DNA of 64,000 nt, taken from the NCBI GenBank assembly GCA_029961685.1, contig JARWKL010000005.1, positions 17,760,164 through 17,824,163 on the forward strand. The letters run 5' to 3'. The position numbers were made by a program, and so were the translations under genes. Of this stretch, positions 1 to 12,232 are shown in pieces. Every line of letters begins with the position of its first letter. Within the stretch, counting starts at the first letter, position 1. The notes under the pieces were generated by a model. It was not told the DNA's origin, made no database searches, and saw only the letters and a list, made by a program, of their open reading frames with translations. Source of the stretch: Aristolochia californica. Its lineage: Eukaryota; Streptophyta; Magnoliopsida; Piperales; Aristolochiaceae.

Positions 1-387
1 ACGATCATAGATGATTGTGAACTGATTTATCATGTGTTACGGGCTATATTACCCTAAGTAATGACTTATGGATAGGGAGTCAACACTCAGTTCAAAATTC
101 CCCGACGGTTGCAAAACCTGATATATAAGAACTAAAAAGAGCTTACAATCCCTAAAAATTACAGATACTCCTTGGAATTATCTCTCTCTGTATTTTTGCA
201 TTGTGCACTTCCATTTTAGATGTACTCATTTTTCTTAAATAAAAACTTTGAGTTTTCGGTCTCCCTTCATCCCGTGAACCAAAAACGCAAAAAGATCACC
301 ACAAAATTAAAATTTTAGAGTTTATGTTGGGAAAAATTTTAAAACAGTAACAAATGTAAGTAAAAAAAATTTTTTCACACACCACAT
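1..387 (+). repeat. Partial monomer at left edge
   Basis: This is the last 387 bp of a monomer cut by the window start. It begins at ACGATCATAGATGATTGTG, which lies about 273 bp after the phase ATG in a full unit. It ends just before the ATG at 388. It carries the GGATAGGGAG and GTGAACTG variants that typically follow RVTNVH-type F units such as the one at 1048. This suggests the missing left half was of that type. Confidence 0.95.
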
Positions 388-2345
388 ATGAACCCAAAAG
401 TTTTGCTGTCCAAGTTTGGGAAATTCCACCAGTTCAACCGTGACAGCTTGGAATTTTATAAGAATGAGATTTCTTCCACACATGCTTTAAAAATGGATAT
501 GCATGCTTCAAACGTGTTAAAGATGCAAATCACCTATGGATCATTTGACCTTTTGAAGAGAATGACAAAAGTTCATTAAATTCTAAAGTGAACGTGCGGT
601 GGGATATTTGCCTGAGTCAAACTAGCCATTATTTTGCCCATTTACAAAAAAGCTGACCTAACGATCATAGATGATTGTGAAGTGATTTATCATGGGTTAC
701 GGGCTATATTACCCTAAGTAATGACTTATGGATTGGGAGTCAACACTCAGTTCAAAATTCCCCGACGGTTGCAAAACCTTATATATAAGAACTAAAAAGA
801 GCTTACAATCCCTAAAAATTACAGACACTCCATGGAATTATCTCTCTCTACATTTGTGCATTGTGCATTTCCATTTTAGATGTACTCATTTTTCTTAAAT
901 AAAAACTTTGAGTTTTCGGTCTCCCTTCATCCCGTGAAACAAAAACGCAAATAGATCACGACAAAATGAATATTTTAGAGTTTATGTTTGGAAAAATTTT
1001 AAAACAATAACAAAAGTAAGTAAAGAAAATTTATTCACACACCACAAATGAATCCAAAATTTTTGCTGTCCAAGTTTGGGAAATTCCACCAGTTCAACCC
1101 TAACAGCTTGGAATTTTATAAGAATGAGATTTCTTCAACACATGCTTTAAAAATGGATATGCATGCTTCAAACGTGTTAAAGATGCAAATCACCTATGGA
1201 TCATTTGACCTTTTGAAGAGAGTGACAAACGTTCATTAAATTCTAAAGTGAACATTCGGTGGGATATTTGCCTGAGTCAAACTAGCCATTATTTTGCCCG
1301 TTTACAAAAAAGCTGACCTAACGATCATAGATGATTGTGAAGTGATTTATCATGGGTTACGGGCTATATTACCCTAAGTAATGACTTATGGATTGGGAGT
1401 CAACACTCAGTTCAAAATTCCCCGACGGTTGCAAAACCTGATATATAAGAACTAAAAAGAGCTGACAATCCCTAAAAATTACAGACACTCCTTGGAATTA
1501 TCTCTCTCTACATTTGTGCATTGTGCATTTCCATTTTAGATGTACTCATTTTTCTTAAATAAAAACTTTGAGTTTTCGGTCTCCCTTCATCCCGTGAACG
1601 AAAAACGCAAATAGATCACCACAAAATGAAAATTTTAGAGTTTATGTTTGGAACAATTTTAAAACAATAACAAATGTAAGTAAAGAAAATTTATTCATAC
1701 ACCACAAATGAACCCAAAAGTTTTGCTGTCCAAGTTTGGGAAATTCCACCAGTTCAACCCTAACAGCTTGGAATTTTATAAGAATGAGATTTCTTCCACA
1801 CATGCTTTAAAAATGGATATGCATGCTTCAAACGTGTTAAAGATGCAAATCACCTATGGATCATTTGACCTTTTGAACAGAGTGACAAACGTTCATTAAA
1901 TTCTAAAGTGAACATTCGGTGGGATATTTGCCTGAGTCAAAACTAGCCATTATTTTGCCCATTTACAAAATAGCTGACCTAACGATCATAGATGATTGTG
2001 AACTGATTTATCATGTGTTACGGGCTATATTACCCTAAGTAATGACTTATGGATAGGGAGTCAACACTCAGTTCAAAATTCCCCAACGGTTGCAAAACCT
2101 GATATATAAGAACTAAAAAGAGCTTACAATCCCTAAAAATTACAGATACTCCTTGGAATTATCTCTCTCTATATTTGTGCATTGTGCACTTCCATTTTAG
2201 ATGTACTCATTTTTCGGTCTCCCTTCATCCCGTGAACCAAAAACGCAAATAGATCACCACAAAATTAAAATTTTAGAGTTTATGTTTGCAAAAATTTTAA
2301 AACAATAACAAATGTACGTAAAGAAAATTTATTCACACACCACAA
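388..2345 (+). repeat. Three class F monomers
   Basis: Monomers start at 388, 1048 and 1708. Each carries the TTTGA form of the diagnostic indel, so the frame from the ATG closes after 63 codons with the tail FDLLKRMTNVH or a close variant. The units at 1048 and 1708 read GAGAGTGAC (RVTNVH subtype) and lead into spacers with CATTCGGTGGG. The unit at 388 keeps GAGAATGAC. The third interval is only 638 bp because of a 23-bp spacer deletion near 2210. Confidence 0.93.
2205..2220 (+). other. 23-bp deletion junction in spacer
   Basis: The sequence runs ACTCATTTTTCGGTCTCCC. In other monomers CATTTTTC and GTTTTCGGTC are separated by the CTTAAATAAAAACTTTGAG block. The lost segment is 23 bp and lies between two short TTTTC copies, so slippage or microhomology deletion explains it. 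The AATAAA word present in most monomers is removed here. Confidence 0.85.
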
Positions 2346-3658
2346 ATGAACCCAAATGTTTTGCTGTCCAAGTTTGGGAAATTCCACCAGTTCAACCAAA
2401 CAGCTTAGAATTTTATAAGAATGAGATTTCTTCCACACATGCTTTAAAAATGGATATGCATGCTTCAAACGTGTTAAAGATGCAAATCACCTATGGAGCA
2501 TTTGACCTTTTGAAGAGAATGACAAACGTTCATTAAATTCTAAAGTGAACGTGCGGTGGGATATTTGCCTGAGTCAAACTAGCCATTATTTTGCCATTTA
2601 CAAAAAAGCTGACCTAACGATCATAGATGATTGTGAGGTGATTTATCATGCGTTACGGGCTATATTACACTAAGAAATGACCTATGGATTGGGAGTCAAC
2701 AGTCAGTTCAAAATTCCCCGACGGTTGCAAAACCTGATATATAAGAACTAAAAAGAGCTTATAATCCCTAAAAATTACAGACACTCCTTGGAATTATCTC
2801 TCTCTACATTTGTGCATTGTGCATTTCCATTTTAGATGTACTCATTTTTATTATAAAAAAACTTTGAGTTTTCGTTCTCCCTTCATCCCGTGAACCAAGA
2901 ATGCAACTAGATCACCACAAAATGAAAATTTTAGAGTATATGTTTGGAAAAATTTTAAAACAATAACTAATGTAAAGAAAATTTATTCACACACCACAAA
3001 TGAACCCAAATGTTTTGCTGTCCAAGTTTGGGAAATTCCACCAGTTCAACCTAACAGCTTGGAATTTTATAAGAATGAGATTTCTTCCACACATGCTTTA
3101 AAAATGGATATGCATGCTTCAAACGTGTTAAAGATGCAAATCACCTATGGAGCATTTGACCTTTAGAAGAGAATGACAAACGTTCATTAAATTCTAAAGT
3201 GAACGTACGGTGGGATATTTGCCTGAGTCAAACTAGCCATTATTTTGCCCATTTACAAAAAAGCTGACCTAACGATCATAGATGATTGTGAAGTGATTTA
3301 TCATGCGTTACGGGCTATATTACCCTATGCAATGACTTATGGATTGGGAGTCAACACTCAGTTCAAAATTCCCCGACGGTTGCAAAACCTGATATATAAG
3401 AACTAAAAAGTGCTTACAATCCCTAAAAATTACAGACACTCCATGGAATTATCTCTCTCTACATTTGTGCATTGTGCATTTCCAGTTTAGATGTACTCAT
3501 TTTTCTTAAATAAAAACTTTGAGTATTCGGTCTCCCTTCATCCCGTGAACCAAAAACGCAAATAGATCATGACAAAATGAATATTTTAGAGTTTATGTTT
3601 GGAAAAATTTTAAAACAATAACAAATGTAAGTAAAGAAAATTTATTCACACACCACAA
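2346..3658 (+). repeat. Two irregular class B monomers
   Basis: Monomers start at 2346 and 3000. Both have CCAAATGTTTTGC and GGAGCATTTGACC, the class B markers. The 2346 copy reads CAACCAAACAG and the 3000 copy CAACCTAACAG, one base short of the usual CAACCCTAACAG. The 3000 copy has lost four bases inside the GTAAGTAAAG motif, giving TAATGTAAAG, and reads CCTTTAGAAG where others read CCTTTTGAAG. They resemble the D member of the 2,638-bp higher-order repeat that follows and look like diverged outliers at its left boundary. Confidence 0.88.
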
Positions 3659-6296
3659 ATGAACCCCAAAGTTTTGCTGTCCAAGTTTGGGAAATTCCAC
3701 CAGTTCAACCCTAACAGCTTGGAATTTTATAAGAATGAGATTTCTTCCACACATGCTTTAAAAATGGATATGCATGCTTCAAACGTGTTAAAGATGCAAA
3801 TCACCTATGGATCATTTGACCTTTTGAAGAGAGTGACAAACGTTCATTAAATTCTAAAGTGAACATTCGGTGGGATATTTGCATGAGCCACACTAGCCAT
3901 TATTTTGCCCATTTACAAAATAGCTGACCTAACGATCATAGATGATTGTGAACTGATTTATCATGCGTTACGGGCTATATTATCCTAAGTAATGACTTAT
4001 GGATAGGGAGTCAACACTCAGTTCAAAATTCCCCGACGGTTGCAAAACCTGATATATAATAACTAAAAAGAGCTTACAATCCCTAAAAATTACAGATACT
4101 CCTTGGAATTATCTCTCTCTGTATTTGTGCATTGTGCACTTCCATTTTAGATGTACTCATTTTTCTTAAATAAAAACTTTGAGTTTTCGGTCTCCCTTCA
4201 TCCCGTGAACCAAAAATGCAACTAGATGACCACAAAATGAAAATTTTAGAGTTTATGTTTGGAAAAATTTTAAAACAATAACTAATGTTAGTAAAGAAAA
4301 TTTATTCATACACCACAAATGAACCCAAATGTTTTGCTGTCCAAGTTTGGGAAATTCCACCAGTTCAACCTAACAGCTTGGAATTTTATAAGAATGAGAT
4401 TTCTTCCACACATGCTTTAAAAATGGATATGCATGCTTCAAACGTGTTAAAGATGCAAATCACCTATGGAGCATTTGACCTTTTGAAGAGAATGACAAAC
4501 GTTCATTAAATTCTAAAGTGAACGTGCGGTGGGATATTTGCCTGAGTCAAACTTGCCATTATTTTGCCCATTTACAAAAAAGCTGACCTAACGATCATAG
4601 ATGATTGTGAAGTGATTTTTCATGCGTTACGGGCTATATTACCCTATGCAATGACTTATGGATTGGGAGTCAACACTCAGTTCAAAATTCCCCGACGGTT
4701 GCAAAACCTGATATATAAGAACTAAAAAGAGCTTACAATCCCTAAAAATTACAGACACTCCATGGAATTATCTCTCTCTACATTTGTGCATTGTGCATTT
4801 CCATTTTAGATGTACTCATTTTTCTTAAATCAAAACTTTGAGTTTTCGGTCTCCCTTCATCCCCTGAACCAAAAACGCAAATAGATCACGACAAAATGAA
4901 TATTTTAGAGTTTATGTTTGGAAAAATTTTAAAACAATAACAAATGTAAGTAAAGAAAATTTATTCACACACCACAAATGAACCCAAAAGTTTTTCTGCC
5001 CAAGTTTGGGAAATTCCACCAGTTCAACCCTAACAGCTTGGAATTTTATAAGAATGAGATTTCTTCCACACATGCTTTAAAAATGGATATGCATGCTTCA
5101 AACGTGTTAAAGATGCAAATCACCTATGGATCATTTGACCTTTTGAAGAGAATGACAAACGTTCATTAAATTCTAAAGTGAACGTGCGGTGGGATATTTG
5201 CCTGAGTCAAACTAGCCATTATTTTGCCCATTTACAAAAAAGCTGACCTAACGATCATAGATGATTGTGAGGTGATTTATCATGCGTTACGGGCTATATT
5301 ACCCTAAGTAATGACTTATGGATTGGGAGTCAACACTCAGTTCAAAATTCCCCGACGGTTGCAAAACCTGATATATAAGAACTAAAAAGAGCTTATAATC
5401 CCTAAAAATTACAGACACTCCTTGGAATTATCTCTCTCTACATTTGTGCATTGTGCATTTCCATTTTAGATGTACTCATTTTTATTAAAAAAAAACTTTG
5501 AGTTTTCGTTCTCCCTTCATCCCGTGAACCAAGAATGCAACTAGATCACCACAAAATGAAAATTTTAGAGTTTATGTTTGGAAAAATTTTAAAACAATAA
5601 CTAATGTAAGTAAAGAAAATTTATTCACACACCACAAATGAACCCAAATGTTTTGCTGTCCAAGTTTGGGAAATTCCACCAGTTCAACCTAACAGCTTGG
5701 AATTTTATAAGAATGAGATTTCTTCCACACATGCTTTAAAAATGGATATGCATGCTTCAAACGTGTTAAAGATGCAAATCACCTATGGAGCATTTGACCT
5801 TTTGAAGAGAATGGCAAACGTTCATTAAATTCTAAAGTGAACGTACGGTGGGATATTTGCCTGAGTCAAACTAGCCATTATTTTGCCCATTTACAAAAAA
5901 GCTGACCTAACGATCATAGATGATTGTGAAGTGATTTATCATGCGTTACGGGCTATATTACCCTATGCAATGACTTATGGATTGGGAGTCAACACTCAGT
6001 TCAAAATTCCCCGACGGTTGCAAAACCTGATATATAAGAACTAAAAAGTGCTTACAATCCCTAAAAATTACAGACACTCCATGGAATTATCTCTCTCTAC
6101 ATTTGTGCATTGTGCATTTCCAGTTTAGATGTACTCATTTTTCTTAAATAAAAACTTTGAGTATTCGGTCTCCCTTCATCCCGTGAACCAAAAACGCAAA
6201 TAGATCATGACAAAATGAATATTTTAGAGTTTATGTTTGGAAAAATTTTAAAACAATAACAAATGTAAGTAAAGAAAATTTATTCACACACCACAA
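3659..6296 (+). repeat. 4-monomer higher-order repeat (A-B-C-D), copy 1
   Basis: Monomers start at 3659 (A), 4319 (B), 4978 (C) and 5638 (D). A has AACCCCAAAG, GAGAGTGAC and GCATGAGCCACAC. B has GTTAGTAAAG, GGAGCATTTG and an ATATAATAAC spacer before it. C has GTTTTTCTG. D is B-like, with a TTTTTATTAAAAAAAAAC spacer before it and GAGAATGGC. The same order and variants recur exactly 2,638 bp downstream. D leads back into A, which defines the unit. Confidence 0.93.
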
Positions 6297-8934
6297 ATGA
6301 ACCCCAAAGTTTTGCTGTCCAAGTTTGGGAAATTCCACCAGTTCAACCCTAACAGCTTGGAATTTTATAAGAATGAGATTTCTTCCACACATGCTTTAAA
6401 AATGGATATGCATGCTTCAAACGTGTTAAAGATGCAAATCACCTATGGATCATTTGACCTTTTGAAGAGAGTGACAAACGTTCATTAAATTCTAAAGTGA
6501 ACATTCGGTGGGATATTTGCATGAGCCACACTAGCCATTATTTTGCCCATTTACAAAATAGCTGACCTAACGATCATAGATGATTGTGAACTGATTTATC
6601 ATGCGTTACGGGCTATATTATCCTAAGTAATGACTTATGGATAGGGAGTCAACACTCAGTTCAAAATTCCCCGACGGTTGCAAAACCTGATATATAATAA
6701 CTAAAAAGAGCTTACAATCCCTAAAAATTACAGATACTCCTTGGAATTATCTCTCTCTGTATTTGTGCATTGTGCACTTCCATTTTAGATGTACTCATTT
6801 TTCTTAAATAAAAACTTTGAGTTTTCGGTCTCCCTTCATCCCGTGAACCAAAAATGCAACTAGATGACCACAAAATGAAAATTTTAGAGTTTATGTTTGG
6901 AAAAATTTTAAAACAATAACTAATGTTAGTAAAGAAAATTTATTCATACACCACAAATGAACCCAAATGTTTTGCTGTCAAAGTTTGGGAAATTCCACCA
7001 GTTCAACCTAACAGCTTGGAATTTTATAAGAATGAGATTTCTTCCACACATGCTTTAAAAATGGATATGCATGCTTCAAACGTGTTAAAGATGCAAATCA
7101 CCTATGGAGCATTTGACCTTTTGAAGAGAATGACAAACGTTCATTAAATTCTAAAGTGAACGTGCGGTGGGATATTTGCCTGAGTCAAACTAGCCATTAT
7201 TTTGCCCATTTACAAAAAAGCTGACCTAACGATCATAGATGATTGTGAAGTGATTTTTCATGCGTTACGGGCTATATTACCCTATGCAATGACTTATGGA
7301 TTGGGAGTCAACACTCAGTTCAAAATTCCCCGACGGTTGCAAAACCTGATATATAAGAACTAAAAAGAGCTTACAATCCCTAAAAATTACAGACACTCCT
7401 TGGAATTATCTCTCTCTACATTTGTGCATTGTGCATTTCCATTTTAGATGTACTCATTTTTCTTAAATCAAAACTTTGAGTTTTCGGTCTCCCTTCATCC
7501 CCTGAACCAAAAACGCAAATAGATCACGACAAAATGAATATTTTAGAGTTTATGTTTGGAAAAATTTTAAAACAATAACAAATGTAAGTAAAGAAAATTT
7601 ATTCACACACCACAAATGAACCCAAAAGTTTTTCTGTCCAAGTTTGGGAAATTCCACCAGTTCAACCCTAACAGCTTGGAATTTTATAAGAATGAGATTT
7701 CTTCCACACATGCTTTAAAAATGGATATGCATGCTTCAAACGTGTTAAAGATGCAAATCACCTATGGATCATTTGACCTTTTGAAGAGAATGACAAACGT
7801 TCATTAAATTCTAAAGTGAACGTGCGGTGGGATATTTGCCTGAGTCAAACTAGCCATTATTTTGCCCATTTACAAAAAAGCTGACCTAACGATCATAGAT
7901 GATTGTGAGGTGATTTATCATGCGTTACGGGCTATATTACCCTAAGTAATGACTTATGGATTGGGAGTCAACACTCAGTTCAAAATTCCCCGACGGTTGC
8001 AAAACCTGATATATAAGAACTAAAAAGAGCTTATAATCCCTAAAAATTACAGACACTCCTTGGAATTATCTCTCTCTACATTTGTGCATTGTGCATTTCC
8101 ATTTTAGATGTACTCATTTTTATTAAAAAAAAACTTTGAGTTTTCGTTCTCCCTTCATCCCGTGAACCAAGAATGCAACTAGATCACCACAAAATGAAAA
8201 TTTTAGAGTTTATGTTTGGAAAAATTTTAAAACAATAACTAATGTAAGTAAAGAAAATTTATTCACACACCACAAATGAACCCAAATGTTTTGCTGTCCA
8301 AGTTTGGGAAATTCCACCAGTTCAACCTAACAGCTTGGAATTTTATAAGAATGAGATTTCTTCCACACATGCTTTAAAAATGGATATGCATGCTTCAAAC
8401 GTGTTAAAGATGCAAATCACCTATGGAGCATTTGACCTTTTGAAGAGAATGGCAAACGTTCATTAAATTCTAAAGTGAACGTACGGTGGGATATTTGCCT
8501 GAGTCAAACTAGCCATTATTTTGCCCATTTACAAAAAAGCTGACCTAACGATCATAGATGATTGTGAAGTGATTTATCATGCGTTACGGGCTATATTACC
8601 CTATGCAATGACTTATGGATTGGGAGTCAACACTCAGTTCAAAATTCCCCGACGGTTGCAAAACCTGATATATAAGAACTAAAAAGTGCTTACAATCCCT
8701 AAAAATTACAGACACTCCATGGAATTATCTCTCTCTACATTTGTGCATTGTGCATTTCCAGTTTAGATGTACTCATTTTTCTTAAATAAAAACTTTGAGT
8801 ATTCGGTCTCCCTTCATCCCGTGAACCAAAAACGCAAATAGATCATGACAAAATGAATATTTTAGAGTTTATGTTTGGAAAAATTTTAAAACAATAACAA
8901 ATGTAAGTAAAGAAAATTTATTCACACACCACAA
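6297..8934 (+). repeat. 4-monomer higher-order repeat, copy 2
   Basis: Monomers start at 6297 (A), 6957 (B), 7616 (C) and 8276 (D). Each is offset by exactly 2,638 bp from its counterpart in copy 1. Private variants such as GCATGAGCCACAC, GTTTTTCTG and GAGAATGGC are all retained. Copy 2 differs from copy 1 at only a few bases by eye. For example, B reads CTGTCAAAG for CTGTCCAAG, C reads TCTGTCC for TCTGCCC, and the spacer before C has CTCCTTGG for CTCCATGG. Homogenisation between the two copies is therefore recent. Confidence 0.93.
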
Positions 8935-10253
8935 ATGAACCCCAAAGTTTTGCTGTCCAAGTTTGGGAAATTCCACCAGTTCAACCCTAACAGCTTGGAA
9001 TTTTATAAGAATGAGATTTCTTCCACACATGCTTTAAAAATGGATATGCATGCTTCAAACGTGTTAAAGATGCAAATCACCTATGGATCATTTGACCTTT
9101 TGAAGAGAGTGACAAACGTTCATTAAATTCTAAAGTGAACATTCGGTGGGATATTTGCATGAGCCACACTAGCCATTATTTTGCCCATTTACAAAATAGC
9201 TGACCTAACGATCATAGTTGATTGTGAACTGATTTATCATGCGTTACGGGCTATATTATCCTAAGTAATGACTTATGGATAGGGAGTCAACACTCAGTTC
9301 AAAATTCCCCTACGGTTGCAAAACCTGATATATAAGAACTAAAAAGAGCTTATAATCCCTAAAAATTACAGACACTCCTTGGAATTATCTCTCTCTACAT
9401 TTGTGCATTGTGCATTTCCATTTTAGATGTACTCATTTTTATTAAAAAAAAACTTTGAGTTTTCGTTCTCCCTTCATCCCGTGAACCAAGAATGCAACTA
9501 GATCACCACAAAATGAAAATTTTAGAGTTTATGTTTGGAAAAATTTTAAAACAATAACTAATGTAAGTAAAGAAAATTTATTCACACACCACAAATGAAC
9601 CCAAATGTTTTGCTGTCCAAGTTTGGGAAATTCCACCAGTTCAACCTAACAGCTTGGAATTTTATAAGAATGAGATTTCTTCCACACATGCTTTAAAAAT
9701 GGATATGCATGCTTCAAACGTGTTAAAGATGCAAATCACCTATGGAGCATTTGACCTTTTGAAGAGAATGGCAAACGTTCATTAAATTCTAAAGTGAACG
9801 TACGGTGGGATATTTGCCTGAGTCAAACTAGCCATTATTTTGCCCATTTACAAAAAAGCTGACCTAACGATCATAGATGATTGTGAAGTGATTTATCATG
9901 CGTTACGGGCTATATTACCCTATGCAATGACTTATGGATTGGGAGTCAACACTCAGTTCAAAATTCCCCGACGGTTGCAAAACCTGATATATAAGAACTA
10001 AAAAGTGCTTACAATCCCTAAAAATTACAGACACTCCATGGAATTATCTCTCTCTACATTTGTGCATTGTGCATTTCCATTTTAGATATACTCATTTTTC
10101 TTAAATAAAAACTTTGAGTATTCGGTCTCCCTTCATCCCGTGAACCAAAAACGCAAATAGATCACGACAAAATGAATATTTTAGAGTTTATGTTTGGAAA
10201 AATTTTAAAACAATAACAAATGTAAGTAAAGAAAATTTATTCACACACCACAA
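8935..10253 (+). repeat. Higher-order repeat, copy 3, shortened to A-D
   Basis: Monomers start at 8935 (A) and 9595 (D). The B and C monomers are missing, so A recurs after 1,319 bp (at 10254) instead of 2,638 bp. The spacer after A starts with the A-to-B variant GGATAGGGAG (diagnostic A at 9281). It then switches to C-to-D variants (ATATAAGAAC at 9331-9339, then TTATAATCCC and TTTTTATTAAAAAAAAAC). The crossover therefore lies in 9282-9335. This is the direct product of an out-of-register exchange between two non-equivalent spacers. Confidence 0.9.
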
Positions 10254-12232
10254 ATGAACCCCAAAGTTTTGCTGTCCAAGTTTGGGAAATTCCACCAGTT
10301 CAACCCTAACAGCTTGGAATTTTATAAGAATGAGATTTCTTCCACACATGCTTTAAAAATGGATATGCATGCTTCAAACGTGTTAAAGATGCAAATCACC
10401 TATGGATCATTTGACCTTTTGAAGAGAGTGACAAACGTTCATTAAATTCTAAAGTGAACATTCGGTGGGATATTTGCATGAGCCACACTAGCCATTATTT
10501 TGCCCATTTACAAAATAGCTGACCTAACGATCATAGATGATTGTGAACTGATTTATCATGCGTTACGGGCTATATTATCCTAAGTAATGACTTATGGATA
10601 GGGAGTCAACACTCAGTTCAAAATTCCCCGACGGTTGCAAAACCTGATATATAATAACTAAAAAGAGCTTACAATCCCTAAAAATTACAGATACTCCTTG
10701 GAATTATCTCTCTCTGTATTTGTGCATTGTGCACTTCCATTTGAGATGTACTCATTTTTCTTAAATAAAAACTTTGAGTTTTCGGTCTCCCTTCATCCCG
10801 TGAACCAAAAATGCAACTAGATGACCACAAAATGAAAATTTTAGAGTTTATGTTTGGAAAAATTTTAAAACAATAACTAATGTTAGTAAAGAAAATTTAT
10901 TCATACACCACAAATGAACCCAAATGTTTTGCTGTCCAAGTTTGGGAAATTCCACCAGTTCAACCTAACAGCTTGGAATTTTATAAGAATGAGATTTCTT
11001 CCACACATGCTTTAAAAATGGATATGCATGCTTCAAACGTGTTAAAGATGCAAATCACCTATGGAGAATTTGACCTTTTGAAGAGAATGACAAACGTTCA
11101 TTAAATTCTAAAGTGAACGTGCGGTGGGATATTTGCCTGAGTCAAACTAGCCATTATTTTGCCCATTTACAAAAAAGCTGACCTAACGATCATAGATGAT
11201 TGTGAAGTGATTTTTCATGCGTTACGGGCTATATTACCCTATGCAATGACTTATGGATTGGGAGTCAACACTCAGTTCAAAATTCCCCGACGGTTGCAAA
11301 ACCTGATATATAAGAACTAAAAAGAGCTTACAATCCCTAAAAATTACAGACACTCCATGGAATTATCTCTCTCTACATTTGTGCATTGTGCATTTCCATT
11401 TTAGATGTACTCATTTTTCTTAAATAAAAACTTTGAGTTTTCGGTCTCCCTTCATCCCGTGAACCAAAAACGCAAATAGATCACGACAAAATGAATATTT
11501 TAGAGTTTATGTTTGGAAAAATTTTAAAACAATAACAAATGTAAGTAAAGAAAATTTATTCACACACCACAAATGAACCCAAAAGTTTTTCTGTCCAAGT
11601 TTGGGAAATTCCACCAGTTCAACCCTAACAGCTTGGAATTTTATAAGAATGAGATTTCTTCCACACATGCTTTAAAAATGGATATGCATGCTTCAAACGT
11701 GTTAAAGATGCAAATCACCTATAGATCATTTGACCTTTTGAAGAGAATGACAAACGTTCATTAAATTCTAAAGTGAACGTGCGGTGGGATATTTGCCTGA
11801 GTCAAACTAGCCATTATTTTGCCCATTTACAAAAAAGCTAACCTAATGATCATAGATGATTGTGAAGTGATTTATCATGCGTTATGGGCTATATTACCCT
11901 ATGCAATGACTTATGGATTGGGAGTCAACACTCAGTTCAAAATTCCCCGACGGTTGCAAAACCTGATATATAAGAACTAAAAAGAGCTTACAATCCCTAA
12001 AAATTACAGACACTCCATGGAATTATCTCTCTCAACATTTGTGCATTGTGCATTTCCATTTTAGATGTACTCATTTTTCTTAAATAAAAACTTTGAGTTT
12101 TCGGTCTCCCTTCAACCCGTGAACCAAAAACGCAAATAGATCATGTCAAAATGAAAATTTTAGAGTTTATGTTTCGGAAAAGTTTAAAACAATAACAAAT
12201 GTAAGTAAAGAAAATGTATTCACACACCACAA
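10254..12232 (+). repeat. Higher-order repeat, copy 4, A-B-C only
   Basis: Monomers start at 10254 (A), 10914 (B) and 11573 (C), offset 3,957 bp (six monomers) from 6297, 6957 and 7616. B has a private GGAGAATTTG in place of GGAGCATTTG, and C has CCTATAGATC. No D follows. The next unit at 12233 belongs to another lineage, so the 4-monomer period ends here. Confidence 0.9.

Noticed and set aside
181..310. CENP-B box in the TTTTCGGTCTCCC...CCCGTGAACC segment
   Set aside because: The spacing and core do not fit the NTTCGNNNNANNCGGGN pattern on either strand.
388..579. 63-codon + strand frames in each class F monomer as real genes
   Set aside because: They repeat with the satellite period, lack gene-specific promoters, end through a frameshifting indel, and their frameshifted tail is as conserved as the rest.
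3659..12232. Assembly artefact as the sole explanation for the higher-order repeats
   Set aside because: Copies carry private differences and mapped mosaic junctions, which simple duplication errors would not produce. Long-read confirmation would still be decisive for the 58-62 kb duplication.
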